NCBI RefSeq assembly: GCF_016908515.1
Contig: NZ_JAFBEA010000001.1
Coordinates: 62,001-126,000 of the forward strand
Origin: Virgibacillus halotolerans
GTDB lineage: Bacteria; Bacillota; Bacilli; Bacillales; Amphibacillaceae
Reading direction: 5' to 3'
DNA length: 64,000 nt
Shown: positions 29,015 to 38,052 of the stretch, piece by piece
How positions within the stretch are numbered: the first letter of the stretch is position 1
How the letters are laid out: each line of letters opens with the position of its first letter
Program-made: the position numbers and the translations under genes
Notes under the pieces: generated by a model
The model's input: the letters and a program-made list of their open reading frames with translations, nothing else
The model's database searches: none
What the model was told of the DNA's origin: nothing

Positions 29015-29482
29015 ATGAGATGTTCCAATTGTCATAACAAAAGTACAAAGGTTACTGACTCCCGCCCGATCGAGGAAGGACAATCTATTCGTCGAAGAAG
29101 AGAATGTGAACGATGTGGCTTTCGCTTTACTACATTTGAACGCGTAGAGGAGCTCCCACTGATTGTTGTTAAAAAAGACGGTATCAGACAGGAATATAAT
29201 AGGGAAAAACTGATTCGGGGATTAATCAGAGCTTGTGAAAAACGGCCTGTTCCACTGGAAAAAATCGAGGCTCTCGCATTAGATGTAGAAAAAGAGCTGC
29301 GGGATAATGGGACTGCAGAAATTGATAGTAAAGAAATCGGCGAATTAGTAATGAAGCGATTATCTGATTTAGATGAAGTAGCTTATGTACGTTTTGCTTC
29401 CGTCTATCGTCAGTTTAAGGATATCAGTGTGTTTTTGGACGAATTGAAAGATCTAATTAACGCGGATAAACATCAACCATGA
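29015..29482 (+). CDS. nrdR: Transcriptional repressor NrdR
   Basis: A 155-residue zinc ribbon/ATP-cone regulator of ribonucleotide reductase genes. Zinc ligands are C3, C6, C31 and C34, with the basic [10 protein letters not shown] between them; the ATP-cone (about 48-138) starts [22 protein letters not shown]. NrdR senses ATP/dATP and binds NrdR boxes in front of nrd operons, none of which lies here. The ATG at 29015 gives the standard MRCSNC start, five residues shorter than the longest reading. It is the first gene before dnaB and dnaI. Confidence 0.95.
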   Translation: MRCSNCHNKSTKVTDSRPIEEGQSIRRRRECERCGFRFTTFERVEELPLIVVKKDGIRQEYNREKLIRGLIRACEKRPVPLEKIEALALDVEKELRDNGTAEIDSKEIGELVMKRLSDLDEVAYVRFASVYRQFKDISVFLDELKDLINADKHQP

Positions 29483-29512
29483 TGAATTTTAGAAGAGACA
29501 AGGGTGACGATA

Positions 29513-30847
29513 ATGAATTTTATTGGCAAAATTTTACCTGTTGAAGGGTATTATGTTTTACTGGAAGAATCGCTGCCCATCGACTATGCGAAATCATTAA
29601 CCCATTTATATCAACCATTAATTGGTATTCAGGCTACTACTTTATACCAAACATTATTACATGAGCGTGAATTACAGAAAGAATCAACACTCCAAACCCA
29701 TCACACATTGATGAATTATTTAAATCTTCCGCTGGATCAAATTTACCAATCCAGGCTGCTGCTTGAGGGGATCGGTTTGCTAGAAACGTATAAAGAAAAT
29801 ACCACGGCAAACAATCGATACACCTATGTATTAAAAGCTCCTTTTTCTCCAAGTTCTTTTTTTAAAGACGCAATGCTGACGCAGCTTTTATATCATCATA
29901 TTGGTGAGGATAAATTCACAGTATTAAAAAGTCATTATGCAAAAGAGAATGGATTTACATTAGGTGAAAACATTACTGCAGCATTTAGTGATGTTTTTCA
30001 AACTTTCACACCATCACCGGAACAAATGGAAGTCGCACCAACGCAAAACAATCAAACGACCAGTGAAAATGACAACAAGGTTGACTTTTCCTGGATGGAG
30101 CATATGCTCAAGCAACGAATGATTCCAGTTAAGAAAGTATTAACTGCAGAGAACAAAAAACTGATCTCGCAAATGTTGCTTCTTTATGACCTGGCGACCT
30201 ATGAGATAGAAAAATCTGTATTATGGGCGTTAACGGACGAAAATGAGTTGGATCGGGAGGAATTTCAAACGGCATGTCATGATTTGTTTAAATCGAAGCA
30301 TGATGACACACCAATACAGCTCGTTAATAAAGTACAAAAGCCAAAGCAACAAACAGATGAAAAACCAGTAACGAAAGAGGAAATGTTGATTCATGAATTA
30401 GAGACGATCTCTCCTAAACAGTTACTGGAGGACTTATCAAGCGGTGGTCAAGCATCCGAAAGGGACATGAAAGTAATTCGACAGGTGATGACCACACAAG
30501 GTTTACCTTCACCGGTTATGAATGTGTTAATTCATTATGTTCTATTGCAATCCGATATGAAGCTATCGAAGGCCTATTTAGATACATTGGCAAGTCATTG
30601 GTCGCGTGCAAATTTAAAAACTGCTAAAGAAGCGATGGCATTTGCCAAAAAGGAAAAAGCAAAATATAAACAAAGTGCGGCGAAAAAGTCTAACTATAGT
30701 AAGTCCGGTCCTAAAGACATTGTTCCAGATTGGTTTAAAGAGCGTAATAACAAAAAACCAAAACAAACGGAATACGTTGATACAGGTATGACCAAAGAGC
30801 AGGAAAAAGTAGCAGCGTTACTACGGCAATATTCGAGCAACAATTAA
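29513..30847 (+). CDS. dnaB: Replication initiation and membrane attachment protein DnaB
   Basis: A 444-residue primosome protein of Firmicutes, unrelated to E. coli DnaB helicase. With DnaD and DnaI it loads the replicative helicase at oriC and at restarting forks. The N-terminal winged-helix region (about 1-110) reads LPVEGYYVLLEESLPIDYAK; a DnaB/DnaD-type DDBH2 region follows (about 300-390, SPKQLLEDLSSGGQASERD); the tail is basic and ends EKVAALLRQYSSN. It is a little shorter than B. subtilis DnaB (472). GTG at 29504 is in frame, but AGGGTGA favours the ATG at 29513. Confidence 0.92.
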   Translation: MNFIGKILPVEGYYVLLEESLPIDYAKSLTHLYQPLIGIQATTLYQTLLHERELQKESTLQTHHTLMNYLNLPLDQIYQSRLLLEGIGLLETYKENTTANNRYTYVLKAPFSPSSFFKDAMLTQLLYHHIGEDKFTVLKSHYAKENGFTLGENITAAFSDVFQTFTPSPEQMEVAPTQNNQTTSENDNKVDFSWMEHMLKQRMIPVKKVLTAENKKLISQMLLLYDLATYEIEKSVLWALTDENELDREEFQTACHDLFKSKHDDTPIQLVNKVQKPKQQTDEKPVTKEEMLIHELETISPKQLLEDLSSGGQASERDMKVIRQVMTTQGLPSPVMNVLIHYVLLQSDMKLSKAYLDTLASHWSRANLKTAKEAMAFAKKEKAKYKQSAAKKSNYSKSGPKDIVPDWFKERNNKKPKQTEYVDTGMTKEQEKVAALLRQYSSNN

Positions 30848-30874
30848 TATCATCATTTGCGAGGGGGGACTGAA

Positions 30875-31804
30875 ATGAAACCAGTACAGTCTTCATTAAA
30901 AAAGTGGATGCAGGAGAATGAAAACTTTAAAGAAAATTATATAAAGATCAAAGACGAAGTATTAAGTGACCCGGAGATCAAAGAATTTCTAGCGTTGCAT
31001 CCACAGTTGACCAAGCAGGAGCTAAATAGGAATTTAATTAAGCTCTATGAATATAAAACACAGTCCAAACAATGTAGTCAGTGTAGTTCATTTGGACAAT
31101 GTAAAAATATGTTGCAAGGGTACTCCCCGATTTTGCACATGGAAAATAACGAAATCCATCTCTCCTATGAAAAATGTCATAGCCGGCTTCATTATGAAAA
31201 AGAGAAGGACCAGCAAGAATTAATTCAAAGTTTATATATGCCAAAAGAGATTTTGCAAGCGACCATTCACGGTATTGATAATGATAAGACCCGAAGTAAA
31301 GCGATATTGGAACTACTCTCCTTTATAGAAAAAGCGAAATCTGGTCTTCCGCAAAAAGGAATTTTCTTTTATGGACCATTTGGCGTAGGGAAAACATATT
31401 TTCTCGGTGCAATAGCAAACAAATTAAAAGAATTAAATATATCGTCTATGCTCATCTACATGCCTGAATTTACAAGAGAAATAAAAGCATCATTAAAAGA
31501 TGATACAATCAATGAAAAGGTAGAATACTTTAAGAAGGCAGATGTATTGATGATCGATGATATAGGGGCTGAGATGCAGTCTGCCTGGTTTAGGGATGAA
31601 ATACTCGGATCCATTCTACAATATAGAATGATGGAAAGATTACCTGTATTCTTTACCTCCAATTATGATTTAAAACAGCTGGAAGAGCAGTTGGCATCAA
31701 CGCGTGCCGGTGTTGAAAAAGTAAAAGCCGGTAGAATTATAGAGCGTATCAAGCAAGTGAGTCAAGCGGTTGAAGTATCTGGAGATAACCGCAGAGAGCA
31801 ATAA
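30875..31804 (+). CDS. dnaI: Primosomal protein DnaI, helicase loader
   Basis: A 309-residue AAA+ ATPase that loads the replicative helicase. The N-terminal half holds a zinc cluster (C67, C70, C76, C101, H102) that contacts the helicase. The C-terminal AAA+ domain has Walker A GPFGVGKTY near 166-174, Walker B VLMIDDIGAE, sensor-1 FFTSNYD, and RAG-V-KAGRIIERI near the end. GAGGGGGGAC precedes the ATG at 30875; the six extra residues of the longest frame are not supported. It follows dnaB closely and ends before a long hairpin. The ytxB gene of B. subtilis is absent downstream. Confidence 0.95.
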   Translation: MKPVQSSLKKWMQENENFKENYIKIKDEVLSDPEIKEFLALHPQLTKQELNRNLIKLYEYKTQSKQCSQCSSFGQCKNMLQGYSPILHMENNEIHLSYEKCHSRLHYEKEKDQQELIQSLYMPKEILQATIHGIDNDKTRSKAILELLSFIEKAKSGLPQKGIFFYGPFGVGKTYFLGAIANKLKELNISSMLIYMPEFTREIKASLKDDTINEKVEYFKKADVLMIDDIGAEMQSAWFRDEILGSILQYRMMERLPVFFTSNYDLKQLEEQLASTRAGVEKVKAGRIIERIKQVSQAVEVSGDNRREQ

Positions 31805-31828
31805 CCAGCATAAAAGAAGTGTTTTCAT

Positions 31829-31935
31829 TTACACTGATAGTATAACTTTTACAGGAAACCAGTATAAGCGCAACTAAGGCTTTCGCCATTAAAGACTTGG
31901 CGAAAGCCTTAGTTTTCTAATGCTGGCTTTTTTTA
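31829..31935 (+). repeat. ACACTGATAG-type repeat with long terminator stem, copy 1
   Basis: Starts TTACACTGATAGTATAACTT, then an imperfect outer arm (CCAGTAT / AATGCTGG) encloses a perfect 16-bp stem AACTAAGGCTTTCGCC / GGCGAAAGCCTTAGTT, followed by TTCTA and later CTTTTTTT. It can act as the dnaI terminator. The first 25 bases and the AACTAAGGCTT block recur at 57674-57765. Confidence 0.78.
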
Positions 31936-32021
31936 TTTCTGTTAGTTTCTATGTTTAATCATTTTTTACCTTGTCTGTCCATATAATATAACAGTTTGGT
32001 TCGGGATGAGGGTGATGTTTG

Positions 32022-32873
32022 TTGTTGGAGATATATTTTGAGTCTGATCAGGAAGTAATCGGTTTTTGTGAGCATGTATTTCGTTACAATAAGCAGGTTG
32101 AATTACATTGGAAAACACATAAGGATTGGGGGAATCAATTACAGTTAGAAGAAAAGCTACCTAAAAATGAATTTATAGAAGTGGTTGCTAAGTCCATGGT
32201 TGATGTATTTATTGCACATCGGTTAGGAAGTATGATCAAGCATATCATCAAAGACTTTTATTATTTTACAAATACAGATGAATTGGAACGGATTATGGAT
32301 TTAACGTATTGGATCCTTACAGGTGATGATTCAGATAGTCTTTTTGTACGAAAAGATAAGGATCCAAAGTTGTTATTGCAATCTTTATTTATTGCCAACA
32401 TCAAGAATATAACAACTGTGCATTATGATTCCATTGTTAAATTTCGTTTGAAAGTATTTAGGGATCAACTGATTCATTATGTTGGACTGGCAATTGACGA
32501 ATTTAAACGGGAGGAGGATCATCAGACATTTATTAATATGCTGAGGGAGTATATTGCTAAGAAAGAACCAGGCTTTAACATGATTCATATTTTACAGGAT
32601 AGTACATTCACTTTTTTTAAACAGAGTGGTAAACAGTTTACTAAAATGGAACTTCGGAAACTGGTACAGAAAGAGCCGCTCTATAGTGTTGGGTTAGATG
32701 AAAGTGAATTCAATCTAGCACCACTAGTTGCCATGGCCCCAAGAAAAATTAAAATTTATGGTGATCATCCAGCAGAACCAAAGACATTAACAGTTATCAA
32801 TATTTTTCAGGAAAAGGTTGATTTTGAACCATATAATCATTTTCCATTTCCAACCTATTTAAATAATAGGTAA
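32022..32873 (+). CDS. ytxC: YtxC family sporulation-associated protein
   Basis: A 283-residue soluble protein resembling YtxC (putative sporulation protein), found between dnaI and thrS in B. subtilis. No enzymatic motif is visible. It is largely helical, with EEKLPKNEFIEVVAKSMVDVFIAHRL early and a conserved-looking tail, DHPAEPKTLTVINIFQEKVDFEPY. The start is uncertain: TTG codons at 32019, 32022 and 32025 follow AGGGTGA, while the ATG at 32015 is out of frame and stops quickly. The middle TTG gives the most normal spacing. Confidence 0.82.
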   Translation: MLEIYFESDQEVIGFCEHVFRYNKQVELHWKTHKDWGNQLQLEEKLPKNEFIEVVAKSMVDVFIAHRLGSMIKHIIKDFYYFTNTDELERIMDLTYWILTGDDSDSLFVRKDKDPKLLLQSLFIANIKNITTVHYDSIVKFRLKVFRDQLIHYVGLAIDEFKREEDHQTFINMLREYIAKKEPGFNMIHILQDSTFTFFKQSGKQFTKMELRKLVQKEPLYSVGLDESEFNLAPLVAMAPRKIKIYGDHPAEPKTLTVINIFQEKVDFEPYNHFPFPTYLNNR

Positions 32874-32924
32874 GTAATATTGAGCGTTCAAAAAGGAGTA
32901 TAAAAAGGACCGAATCAGCTAACT

Positions 32925-33090
32925 TTACAACGTCCTGGGATTGCGTTAACAGCAAAGTGATTAGTTGCGACGTCGACACTAGCCCGCACGCGTCCACAGG
33001 CTAAAGTTCGTCACGTCCTGTGACAACGCCTGCATTAGCACGTCCTGTGCGTCGAGAGTTCAAGGCAGCGTAGCTTTGAGTAGCGGTGCG
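32925..33090. repeat. CpG-rich spacer with CACGTCCTGTG repeats
   Basis: CACGTCCTGTG occurs at 33012-33022 and 33039-33049, with a related CAACGTCCTGG at 32929. The segment is much richer in CG dinucleotides (CGACGTCGAC, CGCACGCGTCC) than the flanking AT-rich DNA and has no open frame with a ribosome site. It looks like a remnant of a dispersed element. Confidence 0.55.
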
Positions 33091-33177
33091 TATGTTTTTA
33101 ATATGTGAGAAACGGATAAGCAAGCTAACGAAGAAATTCGATGTGTCATTTTTACCGGACTTTTTTGAACAACCTAC

Positions 33178-33206
33178 TTGATTTTAATAAGGGCAAGGGA
33201 TATAAT
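33178..33206 (+). promoter_or_regulatory. Sigma-A promoter of thrS
   Basis: TTGATT and TATAAT are separated by 17 bases, directly upstream of the T-box leader. Confidence 0.75.
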
Positions 33207-33224
33207 ACAAATTATATATTATGA

Positions 33225-33490
33225 AACTAAAGGCATGGACAAGGACATGATTTGTTGATATTTGTATTGATAAGAGAATGGAGTCAATGGCTGAGAGCTC
33301 CTACTGTACTTTCAATTAATTACCACCTTCGAGCCCTACTATTGAAAACATAACATGTAGATAGTAGCGTAAGATCTGCGTTAAAGATGATGAAGCCGTG
33401 CTTTTTATTTTGGTACGGGAAATAGGGTGGAACCACGTGATAAACGCTCGTCCCTTTGCAGAGATGCAGAGGGATGGGCGTTTTTTGATT
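33225..33490 (+). ncRNA. T-box leader of thrS
   Basis: The T-box sequence AGGGTGGAACCACG lies at 33424-33437. It is followed by a terminator, AACGCTCGTCCCT paired with AGGGATGGGCGTT and a T6 run (33443-33487), which competes with the antiterminator. Uncharged tRNA binding favours read-through into thrS. ACC at 33322-33324, followed by A, is a plausible threonine specifier codon, but stem I was not folded. Confidence 0.9.
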
Positions 33491-33518
33491 TTAAATAAAG
33501 AAAGAAGGAGTGATTATT

Positions 33519-35465
33519 ATGGTGGCAGAAATTAATATTCAATTTCCGGATGGTACAGAAAAACCATTTCCGGCCGGTATAACTGGAGAAGCAATTGCAG
33601 CATCCATTTCCCCGGGATTGAAGAAGCAGGCATTAGCGATAAAATTAGATGGGGAACTGGTTGACTTAAGACGTGAACTATCCCAAGGTGGAAAGATTGA
33701 AATTATTACGTATAAAAATCAAGAAGGTATTGAAGTAATGCGTCACTCCACAGCCCACTTGATGGCACAGGCGATTAAACGTCTGTACAAAAATGTGAAA
33801 TTTGGTGTTGGTCCGGTTATTGAGGAAGGTTTCTACTATGACATGGATATGGAGCATGCATTAACACCGGAAGACTTACCGAAAATAGAAAAAGAAATGC
33901 AACGTATTATTGATGAAAATCTGGATATAAAGCGTATTGAGGTGTCACGCGAAGAAGCGAAGCGCATGTTCCAAGAAATTGGTGACGATCTGAAACTGGA
34001 ATTAATTGATGCTATTCCGGAAGATGAACAGGTTACGATTTATCAGCAGGGAGAATTCTTTGATTTATGTCGCGGTATTCATGTACCATCCACAAGCAAA
34101 ATCAAGGCATTTAAATTATTGAGTATCTCTGGAGCCTATTGGCGAGGAGACAGCAATAATCAGCAGCTGCAGCGCATTTATGGTACTGCATTTGAAAAAA
34201 AAGCACAGGTGGAGGAATACTTGCATCTCTTGGAGGAACGTAAAGAGCGCGATCACCGCAAATTAGGGAAAGAGTTGGATATATTTACTGTTTCTCAAAA
34301 AGTAGGGCAAGGATTACCTTTATGGCTACCAAAAGGCGCGACGATTCGTCGTATGATTGAACGTTATATTGTTGATCTAGAGGAACGTTTAGGCTATGAC
34401 CATGTGTACACTCCAGTGTTAGGTAGTGTTGAGCTTTATAAAACAAGTGGACATTTGGATCATTATAATGAAGATATGTTCCCTGTCATGGAGATGGATA
34501 ATGAAGATTTGGTTCTGAGACCAATGAATTGCCCACACCATATGATGGTTTATAAAAATCAGCTGTACAGCTACCGGAATCTACCAGTTCGAATTGCTGA
34601 GCTTGGCACCATGCATCGTTATGAAATGAGTGGTGCGCTAGCAGGACTGCAGCGTGTTCGAGGTATGACATTGAATGACGCACATATTTTTGCACGTCCG
34701 GATCAATTGAAGGATGAATTTATTCGTGTAGTGGAATTGGTACAAAAAGTGTATGAAGACTTTGGTATTAAAGATTATTATTTCCGATTATCTTATCGTG
34801 ACCCGGAAGACAAGGAAAAATATATCGACAATGACGAAATGTGGGAGAAAGCACAATCCTTACTAAAAGAAACAATGGAAGACATGCAGGTGGAATATGT
34901 TGAAGCAGAAGGAGAAGCTGCATTCTATGGTCCAAAACTTGATGTTCAGGTTAAAACAGCATTAGGAAAAGACGAGACATTGTCAACCGTCCAATTGGAT
35001 TATCAATTACCAGAACGGTTTGATCTGACTTATATTGGTGAAGATGGAAAAGAACATCGCCCGGTTGTTATTCACCGCGGGGTTGTATCGACAATGGAAC
35101 GTTTTGTAGCATTCTTGATCGAGGAGTATAAAGGAGCATTTCCAGTATGGTTAGCGCCTGTTCAAGCGAAAGTTATCCCTGTTTCACCACAGGCACATTT
35201 AGATGATGCTAAAAAGGTTGCTGACAAGTTAAGATTAGAGGGTATCCGCGTTGAAGTGGATGAACGCGATGAAAAAATCGGCTACAAAATAAGGGAAGCA
35301 CAAACTCAAAAAGTGCCTTTCTCGCTCGTATTAGGCGACAAAGAAATCGAAACTGACGCGGTGAACGTCAGACGATATGGCGAAAAACAATCGGAAACAA
35401 TTCCATATGATGATTTTGTTACTTTAATTCATAACGAGATAGAAAATAAAACATTACGTAAATAG
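33519..35465 (+). CDS. thrS: Threonyl-tRNA synthetase
   Basis: A 648-residue class II synthetase. In order: TGS domain (about 1-64, [16 protein letters not shown]), editing/SAD domain ([15 protein letters not shown] ... [12 protein letters not shown]), catalytic core with motif 2 and the zinc-binding cysteine near residue 338 ([13 protein letters not shown]), motif 3 ([19 protein letters not shown]), and the anticodon-binding domain (about 545-645, [13 protein letters not shown]). The ATG at 33519 follows AGAAGGAGTGA; GTG at 33510 is an unlikely alternative. Expression is set by the T-box leader, and a short terminator follows. Confidence 0.97.
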   Translation: MVAEINIQFPDGTEKPFPAGITGEAIAASISPGLKKQALAIKLDGELVDLRRELSQGGKIEIITYKNQEGIEVMRHSTAHLMAQAIKRLYKNVKFGVGPVIEEGFYYDMDMEHALTPEDLPKIEKEMQRIIDENLDIKRIEVSREEAKRMFQEIGDDLKLELIDAIPEDEQVTIYQQGEFFDLCRGIHVPSTSKIKAFKLLSISGAYWRGDSNNQQLQRIYGTAFEKKAQVEEYLHLLEERKERDHRKLGKELDIFTVSQKVGQGLPLWLPKGATIRRMIERYIVDLEERLGYDHVYTPVLGSVELYKTSGHLDHYNEDMFPVMEMDNEDLVLRPMNCPHHMMVYKNQLYSYRNLPVRIAELGTMHRYEMSGALAGLQRVRGMTLNDAHIFARPDQLKDEFIRVVELVQKVYEDFGIKDYYFRLSYRDPEDKEKYIDNDEMWEKAQSLLKETMEDMQVEYVEAEGEAAFYGPKLDVQVKTALGKDETLSTVQLDYQLPERFDLTYIGEDGKEHRPVVIHRGVVSTMERFVAFLIEEYKGAFPVWLAPVQAKVIPVSPQAHLDDAKKVADKLRLEGIRVEVDERDEKIGYKIREAQTQKVPFSLVLGDKEIETDAVNVRRYGEKQSETIPYDDFVTLIHNEIENKTLRK

Positions 35466-35496
35466 ACCAGGCATTTGCCTGGTCTTTTATTTTTTC
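35463..35496 (+). terminator. Terminator after thrS
   Basis: GACCAGGCA and TGCCTGGTC form a perfect 9-bp stem overlapping the thrS stop, followed by TTTTATTTTTTC. Confidence 0.88.
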
Positions 35497-35547
35497 TAAT
35501 AATGTGGTATAGTTTATGAAGAACAGAAGATATGTATAAAATAATAT

Positions 35548-35577
35548 TTGACAATGTATGGATAATCGTGCTATACT
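35548..35577 (+). promoter_or_regulatory. Sigma-A promoter of infC-rpmI-rplT
   Basis: A consensus TTGACA and TATACT are separated by 18 bases, immediately before the L20-type leader. Confidence 0.85.
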
Positions 35578-35582
35578 ATTAA

Positions 35583-35730
35583 AGTTGAATGAAATTGAAT
35601 GATTTGAGACAAGTAGAGGCACCCGCTTCTCACCTGATCGACGCTTATGAAGTAGTTGACTGGTTCCGAACTCTTTTAATAGACTATTTGGAGATGTGTG
35701 GGTGCAATATTGTACCACACTTTTTTTATG
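35583..35730 (+). ncRNA. L20-type autoregulatory leader of infC-rpmI-rplT
   Basis: The leader has GAGACAAGTAGAGGCACC, GCTTCTCACCTGATCGACGCT and AGTAGTTGACTGG, the segments I associate with the Bacillus infC leader that mimics the L20 site on 23S rRNA. It ends in a terminator, GTGTGG-GTGCAATATTGTA-CCACAC plus T7 (35696-35727). L20 binding is expected to promote termination and lower operon expression. Confidence 0.85.
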
Positions 35731-35788
35731 GTAAAAATTCGCTTGTCAATGATGAATCAGTAACAAAAATATACGGAGGTGGCTGGCT

Positions 35789-36307
35789 ATTAGCAAAGAT
35801 ATGAATGTCAATGAGAATATTCGTGCTAGAGAAGTACGTCTTATCGATTCAAACAGTGATCAGCTTGGAGTGAAAACTCGTCAGGAAGCATTAGAAATCG
35901 CACGAACCAGGGAACTGGATTTGGTGTTGGTTGCTCCGGGAGCGAAACCACCAGTTTGTCGAATCATGGACTATGGGAAATATCGCTATGAACAACAAAA
36001 GAAAGACAAAGAAGCACGTAAGAAACAAAAAGTAATTAATGTAAAAGAAGTTCGCTTTACACCAGGAATTGGTGATCATGATTTTGAAACAAAATTAAAG
36101 AACGCCAGGAAATTCCTTGAAAAAGGCGATAAGGTAAAAGCATCTGTTCGTTTCCGCGGACGTGCTATTACACACAAGGATCTGGGCCGCGAGGTTCTAG
36201 ATCGAATGGCTGGCGAAGTGAAAGACATAGCTACGATTGAATCCAGACCAAAAATGGAAGGTCGTAACATGTTTATGATGCTAACGCCAATCAATGAAAA
36301 ACAATGA
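35789..36307 (+). CDS. infC: Translation initiation factor IF-3 (ATT start)
   Basis: A 172-residue IF-3, which keeps the ribosomal subunits apart and checks start-codon choice. The N-terminal domain has [16 protein letters not shown] and [16 protein letters not shown]; the C-terminal domain has [16 protein letters not shown] and [13 protein letters not shown]. The usual ATG at 35801 has no ribosome site at normal distance. GGAGGTGG at 35775-35782 points to ATT at 35789, reading (M)SKDMNVNE, exactly as in B. subtilis. ATT is the known rare start through which IF-3 represses its own translation. Confidence 0.95.
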   Translation: MSKDMNVNENIRAREVRLIDSNSDQLGVKTRQEALEIARTRELDLVLVAPGAKPPVCRIMDYGKYRYEQQKKDKEARKKQKVINVKEVRFTPGIGDHDFETKLKNARKFLEKGDKVKASVRFRGRAITHKDLGREVLDRMAGEVKDIATIESRPKMEGRNMFMMLTPINEKQ

Positions 36308-36390
36308 CATAACAGACGGGAATTATGCAAAAAGTCATAGCTATTTATCATCATGATTTCTTGCATAGCGATTACAAGGAGGAAATCTAC

Positions 36391-36582
36391 ATGGCAAAGA
36401 TGAAAACCCACAAAGGTTCTCAAAAACGTTTTAAAAGAACAGGAACAGGCAAACTGAAACGTTCTCATGCATATACAAGCCATATGTTTGCAAATAAATC
36501 TCAAAAACAAAAACGCAAACTACGTAAAGGTGCACTTGTTTCTGCAGGAGATTTCAGACGTATTAAAAACATGCTTCCTTAA
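36391..36582 (+). CDS. rpmI: 50S ribosomal protein L35
   Basis: A 63-residue basic protein of the large subunit, starting [27 protein letters not shown] and ending [11 protein letters not shown]. Size and charge are normal for bL35. ATTACAAGGAGGAA precedes the ATG at 36391; the 22 extra residues of the longest open frame are not part of it. It is the second gene of the infC operon. Confidence 0.97.
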   Translation: MAKMKTHKGSQKRFKRTGTGKLKRSHAYTSHMFANKSQKQKRKLRKGALVSAGDFRRIKNMLP

Positions 36583-36651
36583 TAAAGGATGTCAAAATTA
36601 AAATTCAAAAGGAATTACAATGATATAGGTTGTATTTAGGAGGGAATTATT

Positions 36652-37008
36652 ATGCCACGTGTTAAAGGTGGAACAGTTACGCGTCAGCGTCGTAAACGCG
36701 TACTTAAATTAGCAAAAGGTTATTATGGTTCAAAGCACACATTATTTAAAACAGCAAAACAACAAGTAATTAAATCAGGTCAGTATGCTTACCGTGACCG
36801 CAGACAGAAAAAACGTGATTTCCGTAAACTATGGATTACTCGTATTAATGCAGCAGCACGCTTAAATGATATTTCTTATAGCCAATTAATGCATGGTTTA
36901 AAAGTAGCAGGCATTGAAGTTAACCGTAAAATGTTATCAGATCTTGCTATCCATGATGAACAAGGCTTTGCGCAATTAACAGAGAAAGCAAAAGCAGCTT
37001 TAAAATAA
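36652..37008 (+). CDS. rplT: 50S ribosomal protein L20
   Basis: A 118-residue basic protein, [27 protein letters not shown] at the start and a globular C-terminal domain ([20 protein letters not shown]). It assembles early on 23S rRNA and, in Bacillaceae, binds the operon leader to reduce its own synthesis. AGGAGGG precedes the ATG. A terminator follows. Confidence 0.97.
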   Translation: MPRVKGGTVTRQRRKRVLKLAKGYYGSKHTLFKTAKQQVIKSGQYAYRDRRQKKRDFRKLWITRINAAARLNDISYSQLMHGLKVAGIEVNRKMLSDLAIHDEQGFAQLTEKAKAALK

Positions 37009-37016
37009 TTATTGTA

Positions 37017-37060
37017 CAAAAGGACCAAATCCGTCATATGCAGGGGTTTGGTCCTTTTTA
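37017..37060 (+). terminator. Terminator after rplT
   Basis: AAAGGACCAAATCC pairs with GG-GTTTGGTCCTTT around a 12-base loop and is followed by TTTTAATT. Confidence 0.9.
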
Positions 37061-37086
37061 ATTGCTTAGTGGGGGAGAGAAATGAG

Positions 37087-37359
37087 ATGAACGAATTAAA
37101 CACCATCCTAACGTACGTAGCTGGGGCTAACATCATTACATTTATATTGATGGGTGTAGATAAACAAAAAGCAATCAAACACCAATACCGGATCCCAGAA
37201 CGAACCTTTTGGCTATTATCCCTGATTGGTGGCGCATTCGGTTCATTAATTGGTATGAATGTGTTTCGTCACAAAACAAAGCATCGTTCCTTTGTTATTG
37301 GTATGCCGATACTACTCATCTTCAATTGTATTGTGGTGTCATACTTCTTTATGTCATAA
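37087..37359 (+). CDS. ysdA: DUF1294 membrane protein YsdA
   Basis: A 90-residue protein with three hydrophobic segments. FILMGVDKQKAIKHQYRIPERTFWLLSLIGGAFGSLIGMNVFRHKTKH contains the DUF1294 core (DK..A....RIPE, GG..G...GM..F.HKT.H). Function is unknown. GGGGGAGA lies about eight bases before the ATG at 37087; the longer frame from 37012 runs through the rplT terminator and is rejected. The gene follows rplT as in B. subtilis. Confidence 0.93.
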   Translation: MNELNTILTYVAGANIITFILMGVDKQKAIKHQYRIPERTFWLLSLIGGAFGSLIGMNVFRHKTKHRSFVIGMPILLIFNCIVVSYFFMS

Positions 37360-37440
37360 AGGCTCGTCTATTGTCATATAGATCTAAAAGGAGAAAAATT
37401 AAAGTAACCCATGCTCATGTCTTCAAAGTGGAGGGGTGTT

Positions 37441-38013
37441 ATGGAGATTTTTGGGAATTACATCATGACTTTTATTGGGATGGGAGGATTTTTCGCACCG
37501 ATTTTATTTATTAGCTGTCATCTATTACGCCCACTGTTTTTTCTTCCAGTTGTTTTTATTTGTGTTTCTGGCGGGGTGTTGTTTGGCCCGGTTGCAGGAA
37601 CTGTGTATTCCATTATTGGGATTACACTATCGAGTGTTATCTTTTATGGATTAATTAGCTGGGCACCTAAATCATTCAAGAAGCTGGTTCATGTAAAGAA
37701 GAAGCTAATTGGTAGCCGTGGTGAACTGACCACTTCGCAAATTGCAGTTCTAAGACTCGTCCCATTTATCCATTTTCATTTATTATCACTATGTTTAATT
37801 GAGGTATCAGCAAATTTTAAAGATTATACGAAATCATCTTTATTTTCGAATGTTCCACTGGCATTTGTATACACATCAATTGGCGGATGGATTTCACATT
37901 TAACCCCACTAAATATCTTCCTATTTTTAATGCTACTACTACCATTCCTTTATTTACTAAGACGCAAAGAAATTATTATAAAATGGCAGGAGTTTTTCCA
38001 GGTTAGTGCTTAG
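37441..38013 (+). CDS. TVP38/TMEM64 (VTT domain) family membrane protein
   Basis: A 190-residue polytopic protein with the VTT/DedA-like core: SGGVLFGPVAGTVYSIIGITLSS near residues 45-67, giving the F-GP--G---- motif, and an arginine motif AVLRLVPFIHFHLLS followed by ANFKDYTKSSLF. About five membrane segments are visible. Family members affect lipid handling (scrambling in eukaryotes, undecaprenyl-phosphate or phospholipid flipping in some bacteria), but the substrate here is unknown. GGAGGGG precedes the ATG at 37441; the longer frame from 37411 is less likely. Confidence 0.85.
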   Translation: MEIFGNYIMTFIGMGGFFAPILFISCHLLRPLFFLPVVFICVSGGVLFGPVAGTVYSIIGITLSSVIFYGLISWAPKSFKKLVHVKKKLIGSRGELTTSQIAVLRLVPFIHFHLLSLCLIEVSANFKDYTKSSLFSNVPLAFVYTSIGGWISHLTPLNIFLFLMLLLPFLYLLRRKEIIIKWQEFFQVSA

Positions 38014-38016
38014 AGA

Positions 38017-38052
38017 GAACACGCATCATGAAATGCTGATGCGTGTTTTCTT
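38017..38052. terminator. Bidirectional terminator between VTT gene and ysdB
   Basis: AACACGCATCA and TGATGCGTGTT form a perfect 11-bp stem with a T-rich tail on the plus strand. It touches the ysdB stop codon on the minus strand. Confidence 0.85.

Noticed and set aside
35589-35804. 71-residue frame in the infC leader
   Set aside because: It covers the L20-type leader and its terminator and overlaps the infC start; the RNA structure explains the sequence.
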